From Streptomyces avidinii (GTDB taxonomy: Bacteria > Actinomycetota > Actinomycetes > Streptomycetales > Streptomycetaceae), in the NCBI RefSeq assembly GCF_014650695.1, contig NZ_BMVL01000016.1:1-64000 (forward strand): DNA of 64,000 bases, read 5' to 3'. Position numbers and translations under genes: made by a program. The notes under the pieces are model-generated. The model searched no databases. It saw nothing but the letters and a program-made list of their open reading frames with translations, and was not told the origin of the DNA. How positions within the stretch are numbered: position 1 is the stretch's first letter; every line of letters begins with the position of its first letter. Shown in pieces: positions 47,329 through 55,496 of the stretch.

Positions 47329-48578
47329 GCGCGCGCCTCCGCGGCGGCCCGAGCCGCCATCTCCCGCGCCCGGGCCCTGGCCCAGGCCTCAGCTTCTAGG
47401 ACGTCCTGGACCGTCAGGGAGGTTCCCGACTCAGGTGTCCCGTGCTCATCGACCACGGCAGAGACCGTATCCATGATTGCTGTGAACGGCAGCCGACCTG
47501 CCAGGAATGCCTCGACGCACTCCTCGTTGGCCGCATTGAACACCGCCGGGGCGGTGCCGCCGAGGGTGCCCACGTGGCGGGCGAGGCCCACCGACGGGAA
47601 GGCCTCGGTGTCCAGCGGGAAGAACTCCCAGGTGGACGCCTTGGTCCAGTCGAAGGCGGGGGCCGCGTCCGGGATCCGCTCGGGCCAGCCGAGGCCGATC
47701 GCGATGGGGCCGCGCATGTCCGGCGGGGTGGCCTGGGCGAGCGTGGAGCCGTCCGTGAACTCCACCATCGAGTGCACGTAGGACTGCGGATGGACCACGA
47801 CCTCGATGCGGTCGAAGGGGATGTCGTAGAGCAGGTGCGCCTCGATGACCTCCAGCCCCTTGTTGACCAGGGTCGCGGAGTTGACGGTGATCACCGGGCC
47901 CATGGCCCAGGTGGGGTGCGCGAGGGCGTCCTGCACGGTGACGTGTCCCAGCTCGGCGCGGGTGCGTCCGCGGAAGGGGCCGCCGGAGGCGGTCACCACG
48001 AGCTTGCGGACGTCGGCCCGGGTGCCGGCGGCGAGCGCCTGGAAGAGCGCCGCGTGCTCGGAGTCCACCGGGATGATCTGGCCGGGCTTCGCCAGGGCCT
48101 TGACCAGGGGGCCGCCGACGATCAGCGACTCCTTGTTGGCCAGGGCCAGGGTCCGGCCCGCCCGCAGGGCGGCGAGGGTCGGCGCGAGGCCGATGGAACC
48201 GGTGATGCCGTTGAGGACGGTGTGGCACTCGGAGGCGGCGAGTTCGGCCGCGGCGTCCGGACCGGCCAGGATCTCGGGCAGCGGCTCGGACGGGCCGTAC
48301 TGGGCGCTCAGCGCCTCTTTCAGGGCCGGTACGACATCCTCGCGGGCAACGGCCACCGTCTTGACCCGCAGCAGCCGGGCCTGCTCGGCCAGCAGCGCCA
48401 CCCGCCCGCCCGCGGCGGACAGTGCGGTGACCCGGAACCGGTCCGGGTTGCGCAGGGCGAGGTCGATGGCCTGGGTCCCGATGGACCCGGTGGACCCGAG
48501 GATGACGATGTCCCGGAGGCCGGCCGCGGGGTCGAAGAGGAGGTGCGGATCGGCGAGGGGGGCTGGGCGGTCGCTCAT
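47325..48578 (-). CDS. dxr: 1-deoxy-D-xylulose-5-phosphate reductoisomerase
   Basis: Dxr (IspC) makes methylerythritol phosphate from DXP with NADPH and is the target of fosmidomycin. The nucleotide motif GSTGSIGTQAI is near 28-38, followed by the metal-binding region VDSEHAALFQAL and the loop MVEFTDGSTLAQ; 417 aa. I choose the ATG at 48578 because the G-rich stretch just upstream (GGGGGG) serves as its ribosome binding site; another ATG three codons earlier has none. The stop overlaps rseP. Just upstream lies the gene interrupted by an internal stop. Confidence 0.96.
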   Translation of the reverse strand: MSDRPAPLADPHLLFDPAAGLRDIVILGSTGSIGTQAIDLALRNPDRFRVTALSAAGGRVALLAEQARLLRVKTVAVAREDVVPALKEALSAQYGPSEPLPEILAGPDAAAELAASECHTVLNGITGSIGLAPTLAALRAGRTLALANKESLIVGGPLVKALAKPGQIIPVDSEHAALFQALAAGTRADVRKLVVTASGGPFRGRTRAELGHVTVQDALAHPTWAMGPVITVNSATLVNKGLEVIEAHLLYDIPFDRIEVVVHPQSYVHSMVEFTDGSTLAQATPPDMRGPIAIGLGWPERIPDAAPAFDWTKASTWEFFPLDTEAFPSVGLARHVGTLGGTAPAVFNAANEECVEAFLAGRLPFTAIMDTVSAVVDEHGTPESGTSLTVQDVLEAEAWARARAREMAARAAAEARA

Positions 48579-48599
48579 GCCCCCCATTGTTGCCGCAAG

Positions 48600-49928
48600 T
48601 CAGGAGCGGCCGGACACGGAGCCCCCTTCCGTTACCCGCAGGAGCAGGTGCGGGAGCGTTCCGGCGAACTCCGGGAGCGTGCGCGCGGCGCGCCACCAGG
48701 CCTCCGGGTCCTCGCCGAGGGCCGCGGTGAACAGCCGGTCCGCCTCGGCGCGGGCGGTGAGGACGGCGTCCGGGCGGTCGTGCCGGTCGGGGTGGTCCAC
48801 GTCGCCGAGCCAGTGGTCCTCGTCCAGGGCCTAGCAGGCCGGCAGCTTGTGCCGGACCACGTCGATGCCGGTCAGCAGGCCGCGGTCCAGGCAGTCGCGC
48901 ACCCAGCGGATGTCCTCCAGGGCGCTGTCCATCGGGACGGCGAGGCTGGCCAGGGCCAGTTCGCGCTCCACCTCCCCGGTCGGCTCGGCGGCCGTCGGGG
49001 CCAGGCGGCGTACGGCCCGGATCAGCTCGGGACCGGGCCGGCCCGCCCCGGCGGGCTCGGGCAGGGCGTCGTCGGCCACGGCCGCCACCAGAGCGGGCAG
49101 CGGGCCCGCGTGGCCGGGGGCGTGCCGCAGCAGCTCGGCCCACAGGCGGGGGTCGTCGCCCAGCGGACGCAGGGCGCGCTGTACGGCCGTCTGCATGCCG
49201 GCCTGTTCGGGCAGGGTCCAGCGCAGGGATTCCCGTACGGGGAGGTGGCCGAGCAGCAGGGTGTGGCGGGCGGGGACGACGTGGGTGACCAGTTCCTCGT
49301 GGGTGACCCGGCCGATCCGGACGGCCCGAACGGCGGGCCGGTGCCAGGAGCGCCCCGCCTCGGCCCGCGCCCCGGCGGCCAGCAGGGCGTGGACGCTCTC
49401 CGGGGGCAGGTCCGCGACCATCAGCAGGGCCTCGACGGAGCCGACGGGCAGCGGCTGCCGGGCGTGTTCGGCGCACAGCAGGTCCGGGTCGGCCTCGTAC
49501 GGGAGCGCCAGGATGTCCAGCGGGACGCGCGGCCCGCGGCGGCCGTGCCGGCGCAGCAGGCCGACCAGCTCGGCGGCGGTGAGCGGTCCGTCGTCGGGGT
49601 CCCGGCCCAGCTCGGCGCGGAGCACCGGGAGGAGTTCGGGCGGGGTCCGGCGGCGGGCGTACCGCGTGGGGCCGGGCAGGCCGGGCAGCGGTCGGCCGAC
49701 CACCCGGGGGTTGCGGGCTATGTAGTGCCGGTCCTCCTCGCTGCCGTGGCGCAGCAGCAGGGTGACGGTCGAAGCCGAGAGCCACTCGTCCCGGCACAGG
49801 TACTTGCGGGTGGGCCGGTCCAGCCTGCCGATCATGTCGGTGACGACGTGGTCCGGTGCGTGGCGCAGCAGGTGCGCCACGCACCAGGCCAGCCGCCGGC
49901 TGGTGCGGTCTTCCTCGGCCGTCGACAT
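48600..49928 (-). pseudogene. Conserved hypothetical gene interrupted by an in-frame TAG
   Basis: A reading frame starting at ATG 49928 (MSTAEEDRTSRRLAWCVAHLLRHAPDHVV) runs for 365 codons to TAG at 48831-48833. The same frame continues without break for another 77 codons (ALDEDHWLGDVDHP ... LLLRVTEGG) to TGA at 48600. The interruption reads LPAC-stop-ALDEDHW, so TGC TAG most likely derives from TGC TGG (a Trp codon) by a single G-to-A change. The product is helical with Leu-rich repeats and no known motif. It could be a recent pseudogene, a sequencing error, or a true shorter protein; codon use on both sides of the stop looks coding. I take the whole frame as one gene. Confidence 0.65.
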
Positions 49929-50019
49929 CGTTCTCGTCCGCCTCGCGCTGTGCTCGTACGCGTACCAGTACTCGTACTCATCCTCGTACGTCTGTCCGAC
50001 GTGCGGCGATGATCGCAGG

Positions 50020-51954
50020 TCAGCGGATGGGGCGGTGCACGTTTTCCCGAGTCGACGGTCCGGGGGCGGCGTCCGCGATCCAGGGGCCCTCTCCGGAGGG
50101 GTCGAGGACGCCCTCCTCCAGCCAGGTGTAGGTACCGGACAGGACGCCCGCGACCACCTTGCGGTCGAGGTCGTCGGTGTTGGACCAGAGCCGGCCGAAG
50201 AGCTCCTCGACGCGCAGCCGGGACTGCTCGCAGAAGGCGTCGGCCAGCTGGTACGCCTCGCGGCCGTGGGCGCCGGTGGCGCGCAGGTGCTCGGCGCGGA
50301 CGCAGGCGGCACTCATCGCGAAGAGCTCGGCGCCGATGTCGACGATGCGGCCGAGGAAACCCTGCTTGGTTTCCATGCGGCCCTGCCAGCGGGACATGGC
50401 GTAGAAGGTCGAGCGGGCGAGTTTGCGGGCGCTGCGCTCCACATAGCGCAGGTGGGTGGAGAGGTCGGGGTGACCGCCGGGGTGGAAGGCGCGGTAGGTG
50501 CCGGGGACCTGGCCGGGGCCGGTGGCGAGTTTGGGCAGCCAGCGGGCGTAGAAGCCGGCGGCGCGGGCGCCGGCCTTCGCCTTGTCGCCGAGTGCCTTGT
50601 CGGGGTCGATGAGGTCGCCCGCCACCGCGAGGTGCGCGTCCACGGCCTCACGGGCGATCAGCAGGTGCATGATCTCCGTCGAGCCCTCGAAGATCCGGTT
50701 GATGCGCAGGTCGCGGAGCATCTGTTCGGCGGGGACGGCGCGTTCGCCTCGGGCCGCCAGGGAGTCGGCGGTCTCGAAGCCGCGCCCGCCGCGGATCTGG
50801 ACCAGTTCGTCGGCCATCAGGCAGGCCATCTCGGAGCCGTAGAGCTTGGCGAGGGCGGCCTCGATGCGGATGTCGTTGCGGTCCTCGTCGGCCATCTGGG
50901 AGGCGAGGTCGACCACCGCTTCGAGGGCGAAGGTGGTGGCGGCGATGAAGGAGATCTTGGCGCCGACCGCCTCGTGCTTCGCGACCGGCCGGCCCCACTG
51001 CTCCCGTACGCCGGACCACTCGCGGGCGATCTTCAGGCACCACTTGCCGGCGCCGACGCACATGGCGGGCAGGGACAGCCGGCCGGTGTTGAGGGTGGTC
51101 AGGGCGATCTTGAGCCCGGCGCCCTCGGCGCCGATGCGCTGGGCCGCGGGGACCCGGACGCGGTGGAAGCGGGTGACGCCGTTCTCCAGGCCGCGCAGGC
51201 CCATGAAGGCGTTGCGGTGCTCGACGGTGATGCCCGGTGAGTCCGCCTCCACGACGAAGGCGGTGATCCCGCCGCGGTGGTTCTCGGACTTCGGGACACG
51301 GGCCATCACGACGAGCAGGTCCGCGACGACCCCGTTGGTCGTCCACAGCTTCACGCCGTCGAGCACGTACGCGTCGTCCCCGTCGGGGACCGCCGTGGTG
51401 GCCAGGCGCGCCGGGTCGGAGCCCACGTCGGGCTCGGTGAGCAGGAAGGCGCTGATGGCGGTGGTGGCGCAGCGGGGCAGGTAGGCGTCCTTCTGCTCCT
51501 GCGTGCCGAACATCTTCAGCGGCTGGGGGACGCCGATCGACTGGTGGGCTGAGAGCAGCGCCCCGATGGCGGGGCTCACCGATCCGACGAGGGCCAGCGC
51601 CTTGTTGTAGTAGACCTGGGTGAGACCGAGGCCGCCGTACTTGGGGTCGATCTTCATGCCGAGGGCGCCGAGCTCCTTGAGCCCGCGCACGGTCTCGTCG
51701 GGGATCTTCGCCTCGCGTTCGATGCGGGCCCCGTCGATGCCGGTCTCGCAGAACTCCCGCAGCCGGGCCAGGAAGGCCTCGCCGCGCCGGACGTCCTCGT
51801 CGGCGGGGAGCGGGTGGGGGTGGATCAGGTCGAGCCGGAAGCGCCCGAGGAAGAGTTCCTTGGCGAAACTGGGTTTGCGCCAGTCCTGTTCCCGGGCCGC
51901 TTCCGCGACCTGCCGTGCCTCGCGCTCGGTCACCTTGGGCTGTGTTGCGGACAT
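50020..51954 (-). CDS. Acyl-CoA dehydrogenase family protein (long form)
   Basis: Acyl-CoA dehydrogenases oxidise acyl-CoA thioesters with FAD and pass electrons to ETF. The N-terminal helical domain, the middle beta domain (FLLTEPDVGSDPARLATTAV, LDGVKLWTTNG) and the C-terminal helical domain (RNIFEGSTEIMH-type RINRIFEGSTEIMHL) are all visible. The protein is 644 aa, like the very-long-chain/ACAD9-type enzymes, with an extra C-terminal helical part (about 450-644). The ATG at 51954 follows AGGTGAG by seven bases. The acyl chain is not predictable. It lies between the interrupted gene and an aldehyde dehydrogenase on the same strand. Confidence 0.92.
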   Translation of the reverse strand: MSATQPKVTEREARQVAEAAREQDWRKPSFAKELFLGRFRLDLIHPHPLPADEDVRRGEAFLARLREFCETGIDGARIEREAKIPDETVRGLKELGALGMKIDPKYGGLGLTQVYYNKALALVGSVSPAIGALLSAHQSIGVPQPLKMFGTQEQKDAYLPRCATTAISAFLLTEPDVGSDPARLATTAVPDGDDAYVLDGVKLWTTNGVVADLLVVMARVPKSENHRGGITAFVVEADSPGITVEHRNAFMGLRGLENGVTRFHRVRVPAAQRIGAEGAGLKIALTTLNTGRLSLPAMCVGAGKWCLKIAREWSGVREQWGRPVAKHEAVGAKISFIAATTFALEAVVDLASQMADEDRNDIRIEAALAKLYGSEMACLMADELVQIRGGRGFETADSLAARGERAVPAEQMLRDLRINRIFEGSTEIMHLLIAREAVDAHLAVAGDLIDPDKALGDKAKAGARAAGFYARWLPKLATGPGQVPGTYRAFHPGGHPDLSTHLRYVERSARKLARSTFYAMSRWQGRMETKQGFLGRIVDIGAELFAMSAACVRAEHLRATGAHGREAYQLADAFCEQSRLRVEELFGRLWSNTDDLDRKVVAGVLSGTYTWLEEGVLDPSGEGPWIADAAPGPSTRENVHRPIR

Positions 51955-52053
51955 GAGGGGACTCACCTCGCCGCCGGAGTCGGGGGTCCACCGGCGTTAC
52001 CGGCCGGTGCTACCTGTGAGTCGTACCCCAAGTCGGCGCCTCGGAAAAGGGGG

Positions 52054-52088
52054 ACGGCCGGAGCCCCCGCACAGTAGGCTCCGGCCGT
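52054..52088. terminator. Terminator between the aldehyde and acyl-CoA dehydrogenase genes
   Basis: ACGGCCGGAGCC (52054-52065) and GGCTCCGGCCGT (52077-52088) form a 12-bp stem 21 bp past the aldehyde dehydrogenase stop. On the plus strand it is followed by CGGCTTTTT, and on the minus strand by CCCCCTTTTCC. Confidence 0.75.
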
Positions 52089-52109
52089 CGGCTTTTTGGC
52101 CGTACGAGA

Positions 52110-53555
52110 TCAGATGTCGAGGCCGGTCAGGACCAGGACTCGCTCGTACGTGTAGTCGTCCATCGCATAGCGGACACCCTCGCGGCCCACACCGGACTGC
52201 TTGACGCCGCCGTACGGCATCTGGTCGGCGCGGTAGGACGGCGCGTCGCCGATGATGACACCGCCGACCTCGAGCTCGCGGTGGGCGCGGAACGCGGTCT
52301 GCACGTTGCGGGTGAAGACGCCGGCCTGCAGACCGAACTTCGAGTCGTTGACCGCGGCGAAGGCCTCGTCGGTGTTCTCGACCTTCTTCAGCGTCAGGAC
52401 CGGCCCGAAGACCTCCTCGGTGGCGAGCTTGACGCCGTCCGGCACGTGGGCCAGGACGGTGGGCTCGTACGAGGCACCCGCGCGCTTGCCACCGGTCAGC
52501 AGCTTGGCTCCGGCGGAGACGGCCTCGTCGACCCAGGACTCGACGCGCTGGGCGGCGGCCTCGGAGACGAGGGGACCGACGTCGGTGGCGGAGTCGGACG
52601 GGTCGCCGGTGACCTGCGCCTGGACCTTCTCCACGACCTTCTCCACGAGGCGGTCGTAGACGGCGGCGTCGGCGATCACGCGCTGCACGGAGATGCAGGA
52701 CTGGCCGGCCTGGTAGTTCGAGAAGGTCGCGATACGGGTCGCGGCCCAGTCGAGGTCGGCCTCGGAGGACCAGTCGTCCAGGACCACGGCGGCGGCGTTG
52801 CCGCCGAGCTCCAGGGTGCAGTGCTTGTGGGGCACCGACTGCTGGATGGCGTAGCCGACGGTGTCGGAACCGGTGAAGGAGATGACGGGCAGACGCTCGT
52901 CCTTGACCAGGGCCGGCATCTTGTCGTTCGCGACCGGCAGGACCGACCAGGAACCGGCCGGGAGGTCGGTCTCGGCGAGCAGCTCGCCCAGGATCAGCCC
53001 GGACAGCGGCGTTGCCGGTGCGGGCTTGAGGATGATCGGCGCGCCGACGGCGATGGCCGGGGCCACCTTGTGGGCGCACAGGTTCAGCGGGAAGTTGAAC
53101 GGCGCGATGCCGAGGACCGGGCCCTTGACGAAGCGGCGGGTCAGCGCCAGACGGCCGACACCGCCGGCGTCGGTGTCCAGGCGCTGGGCCTCTCCGCCGT
53201 TGAAGCGGCGGGCCTCTTCGGCGGCGAAGCGGAACACGGAGACCGCACGGCCGACCTCACCGCGGGCCCACTTGACGGGCTTGCCGTTCTCGGCGGAGAT
53301 CAGCTGGGCGATCTCCTCGGTGCGCTCGACGAGCCGCTTGGACACGTGGTCCAGCGCCGCGGCACGTACGTGGGCGGGGGTCGCGGAGAACTCCGCCGTC
53401 ACGGCGTACGCCGCGGCCACGGCCTCTTCGACCTGCTCGTCGGTGGGCACGCTGACGGCGGCGACCAGTCGGCCGTCCCACGGGGAGTGGACGTCGAAGC
53501 TGTCCTCGCCGGTGGCCTGGCGGCCGGCGAGCCAGAAGGCGTGGGTGGAAGTCAT
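52110..53555 (-). CDS. Aldehyde dehydrogenase family protein
   Basis: NAD(P)-dependent aldehyde dehydrogenase with the catalytic cysteine C287 (GQSC), general base E249 (LELGGN), and N154/K177 at the usual positions; 481 aa. Location close to gabT and a PucR regulator suggests oxidation of an aldehyde from amine or GABA breakdown, for example succinate semialdehyde or aminobutyraldehyde, but the substrate is inferred. I start at ATG 53555 (MTSTHAFWLAGRQ); upstream frames lack a convincing ribosome binding site. A hairpin terminator follows. Confidence 0.93.
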   Translation of the reverse strand: MTSTHAFWLAGRQATGEDSFDVHSPWDGRLVAAVSVPTDEQVEEAVAAAYAVTAEFSATPAHVRAAALDHVSKRLVERTEEIAQLISAENGKPVKWARGEVGRAVSVFRFAAEEARRFNGGEAQRLDTDAGGVGRLALTRRFVKGPVLGIAPFNFPLNLCAHKVAPAIAVGAPIILKPAPATPLSGLILGELLAETDLPAGSWSVLPVANDKMPALVKDERLPVISFTGSDTVGYAIQQSVPHKHCTLELGGNAAAVVLDDWSSEADLDWAATRIATFSNYQAGQSCISVQRVIADAAVYDRLVEKVVEKVQAQVTGDPSDSATDVGPLVSEAAAQRVESWVDEAVSAGAKLLTGGKRAGASYEPTVLAHVPDGVKLATEEVFGPVLTLKKVENTDEAFAAVNDSKFGLQAGVFTRNVQTAFRAHRELEVGGVIIGDAPSYRADQMPYGGVKQSGVGREGVRYAMDDYTYERVLVLTGLDI

Positions 53556-53788
53556 GCGAATCCCGGCCCTTCGGAAGTGTGCGGTGGGTCCTGACCCCTC
53601 CACCGTAGGACTCCGTGGGCGATTCGGCGTTTGTCCGGCGTGTAGTACCCGCCGCGGAGGCTGCGCCGCTTTGTCAATGTCACACGTCCGGCCGGTCTGC
53701 TGGGGCTCCGCTCACGGGCGGGCCGGGCTGTGCGGCGGGCGGCGCGGTGCCGGGCGTCGCGATCCCGGCAAGATCCGAACGGGACGGG

Positions 53789-55369
53789 CTAGGCAGCCGG
53801 CGGGCTGGCCTTGAGGGCGAGCCAGAGCTCCATGCGGACGTCCGGGTCCTCCAGGGAGCGGCCGAGGATCTCCTCGACGCGCTTCATCCGGTACCGCAGG
53901 GTGTGCCGGTGCACGCCGAGGTCGGCGGCGGCCGCGTCCCACTGCCCGTGGCGGGAGAGCCAGGCCTGGAGCGAGGCCACCAGGTCGCCGCGCCCGGTCG
54001 CGTCGTGCTCCCGCAGGGCGCGCAGGGTGCCGTCCGCGAAGGCCCGTACGGCGTCGTCGGCGAGCAGCGGCAGGACCGAGCCCGCCGCCATGTCCTCGTG
54101 CTCCACCATCGGCCGCCCCCGGCGCCGGGCCACGGCCAGGGCCTGGTCGGCCTGCTTGAGGGCCGCCGCCACGCCGCCCGGTCCGGCGGGCGCGGACAGG
54201 CCGACCACCAGCTCGTCCGGTTCGGGCCCGGCCGCGTCCCGGCCGCGCCGCACCTCCAGCGCCTCCGCGTGGTCCACGCACGCCTGGACGGCAGAGCCCC
54301 CGTCGGAGGCGAGGATCACGAGCCGGCCCGGCTCCGGGACGACCAGCAGGGTCTCCCCGGTCCGGGCGGCCGCCGACTCCACCGTGTCGGAGAGCAGCGC
54401 CAGCCCTTCCGGCTGCGCGGTCCCGGCCAGTGCCGGCTCGGCCACGATCAGCCGGAACGGTGCCTCCAGCAGGGCCCCGTACAGGTCTCCGGCCACGGAC
54501 CGCGCGTGGTCCGCCTCGCCCGCCAGCAGCATGCGCAGCACGGCCGCCCCCAGCCGGGACTCGGCGTCGTGCAGGGAGCGCGAGCGCTCGGTGGTGAGGG
54601 TGAGCAGCGCGACCGCGGAGTGGACGGCGTACCGCTCGGCCGTGCCCAGCGGGGCCGCGGTACCGACGGCGAGCGCGCCGCGCGCCCGTCGGCCCGTGCC
54701 CAGGGACTGGAGTTCCACGCGGTCCTCGGATCCGCCGACCACGGCGCTCGCGGGCGCGGGGCGCTCGCGCAGCCGTTCCACGTCGGGGGTGAGCCGGGCG
54801 GCGCGCCGCGCGGCCCAGTCGGGGGCGGCCGCGACGACCGCGCCCGAGGTGTCGTACAGGGCGGCCCAGCCGTGCACGTGCGCCGCCAGCTTGGCCAGCA
54901 GCTCGGCGGGGCCGTCGACGGAGAGCGCGGCGCGCGTCAGCTCGCGCTGCGCCTCGAAGCCGGCGGTGACGGCCCGGTACTGGTCCGCCGCGAGGGCGGC
55001 GGAGACGGCCTTGCTGATCGCCAGGAAGGGGGTCCGCCGCGGTACCTCCAGCAGCGGCATGTCCTCGGTCCGCGCGGCCTCGACCAGCGCCTCGGGGATC
55101 TCCTCGTAGTTGACGCCGATCGCGAAGCCGATGCCGACGACCCCGGCTGCGGCGAGGCGGCGTACGTAGGCATGCATCTCGTCCGGGTCCCCCGCGTCCA
55201 GTTTCATCGCGGTGATCAGGAGCAGCTCCCCGCCCTCCATGTACGGGACCGGGTCGGCGAGCTCGCTGACGTGGGCCCAGCGCACCGGGGTGTCGAGGCG
55301 GCCCTCCCCCGCCCGGACGCTGAGCTTGAGCACCGAGTGCTGGACGAGTGAGGCGAGGGTGAGCGGCAT
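53789..55369 (-). CDS. PucR family transcriptional regulator
   Basis: The 526-residue protein begins with a PucR N-terminal ligand-sensing domain (LASLVQHSVLKLSV ... ADPVPYMEGGELLLIT) and ends with the PucR C-terminal helix-turn-helix (AWLSRHGQWDAAAADLGVHRHTLRYRMKRVEEILG, about 465-505). A GGDEF-like or GAF-like middle region separates them. PucR-type regulators often control purine, polyamine or GABA catabolism; gabT, an aldehyde dehydrogenase and an amine oxidase nearby fit that. ATG at 55369. It is 233 bp upstream of the aldehyde dehydrogenase gene, in the same direction. Confidence 0.93.
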   Translation of the reverse strand: MPLTLASLVQHSVLKLSVRAGEGRLDTPVRWAHVSELADPVPYMEGGELLLITAMKLDAGDPDEMHAYVRRLAAAGVVGIGFAIGVNYEEIPEALVEAARTEDMPLLEVPRRTPFLAISKAVSAALAADQYRAVTAGFEAQRELTRAALSVDGPAELLAKLAAHVHGWAALYDTSGAVVAAAPDWAARRAARLTPDVERLRERPAPASAVVGGSEDRVELQSLGTGRRARGALAVGTAAPLGTAERYAVHSAVALLTLTTERSRSLHDAESRLGAAVLRMLLAGEADHARSVAGDLYGALLEAPFRLIVAEPALAGTAQPEGLALLSDTVESAAARTGETLLVVPEPGRLVILASDGGSAVQACVDHAEALEVRRGRDAAGPEPDELVVGLSAPAGPGGVAAALKQADQALAVARRRGRPMVEHEDMAAGSVLPLLADDAVRAFADGTLRALREHDATGRGDLVASLQAWLSRHGQWDAAAADLGVHRHTLRYRMKRVEEILGRSLEDPDVRMELWLALKASPPAA

Positions 55370-55496
55370 CGGTTACCAGTGGCCTTAGCGGGAGGGGGCG
55401 AGCGGGAGGGTCAAGAGACAGACCGCCGAGGGTTTTCGCCGTGTCGTACGAACGACTTCCCTCGATTCTGCCACCTCGTACGGGTCGGGGTGCGGG

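Noticed and set aside
48600..48800. Separate 66-codon gene at the end of the interrupted frame
   Set aside because: It has no ribosome binding site and is in the same frame as the gene before it, so it is treated as its 3' part.
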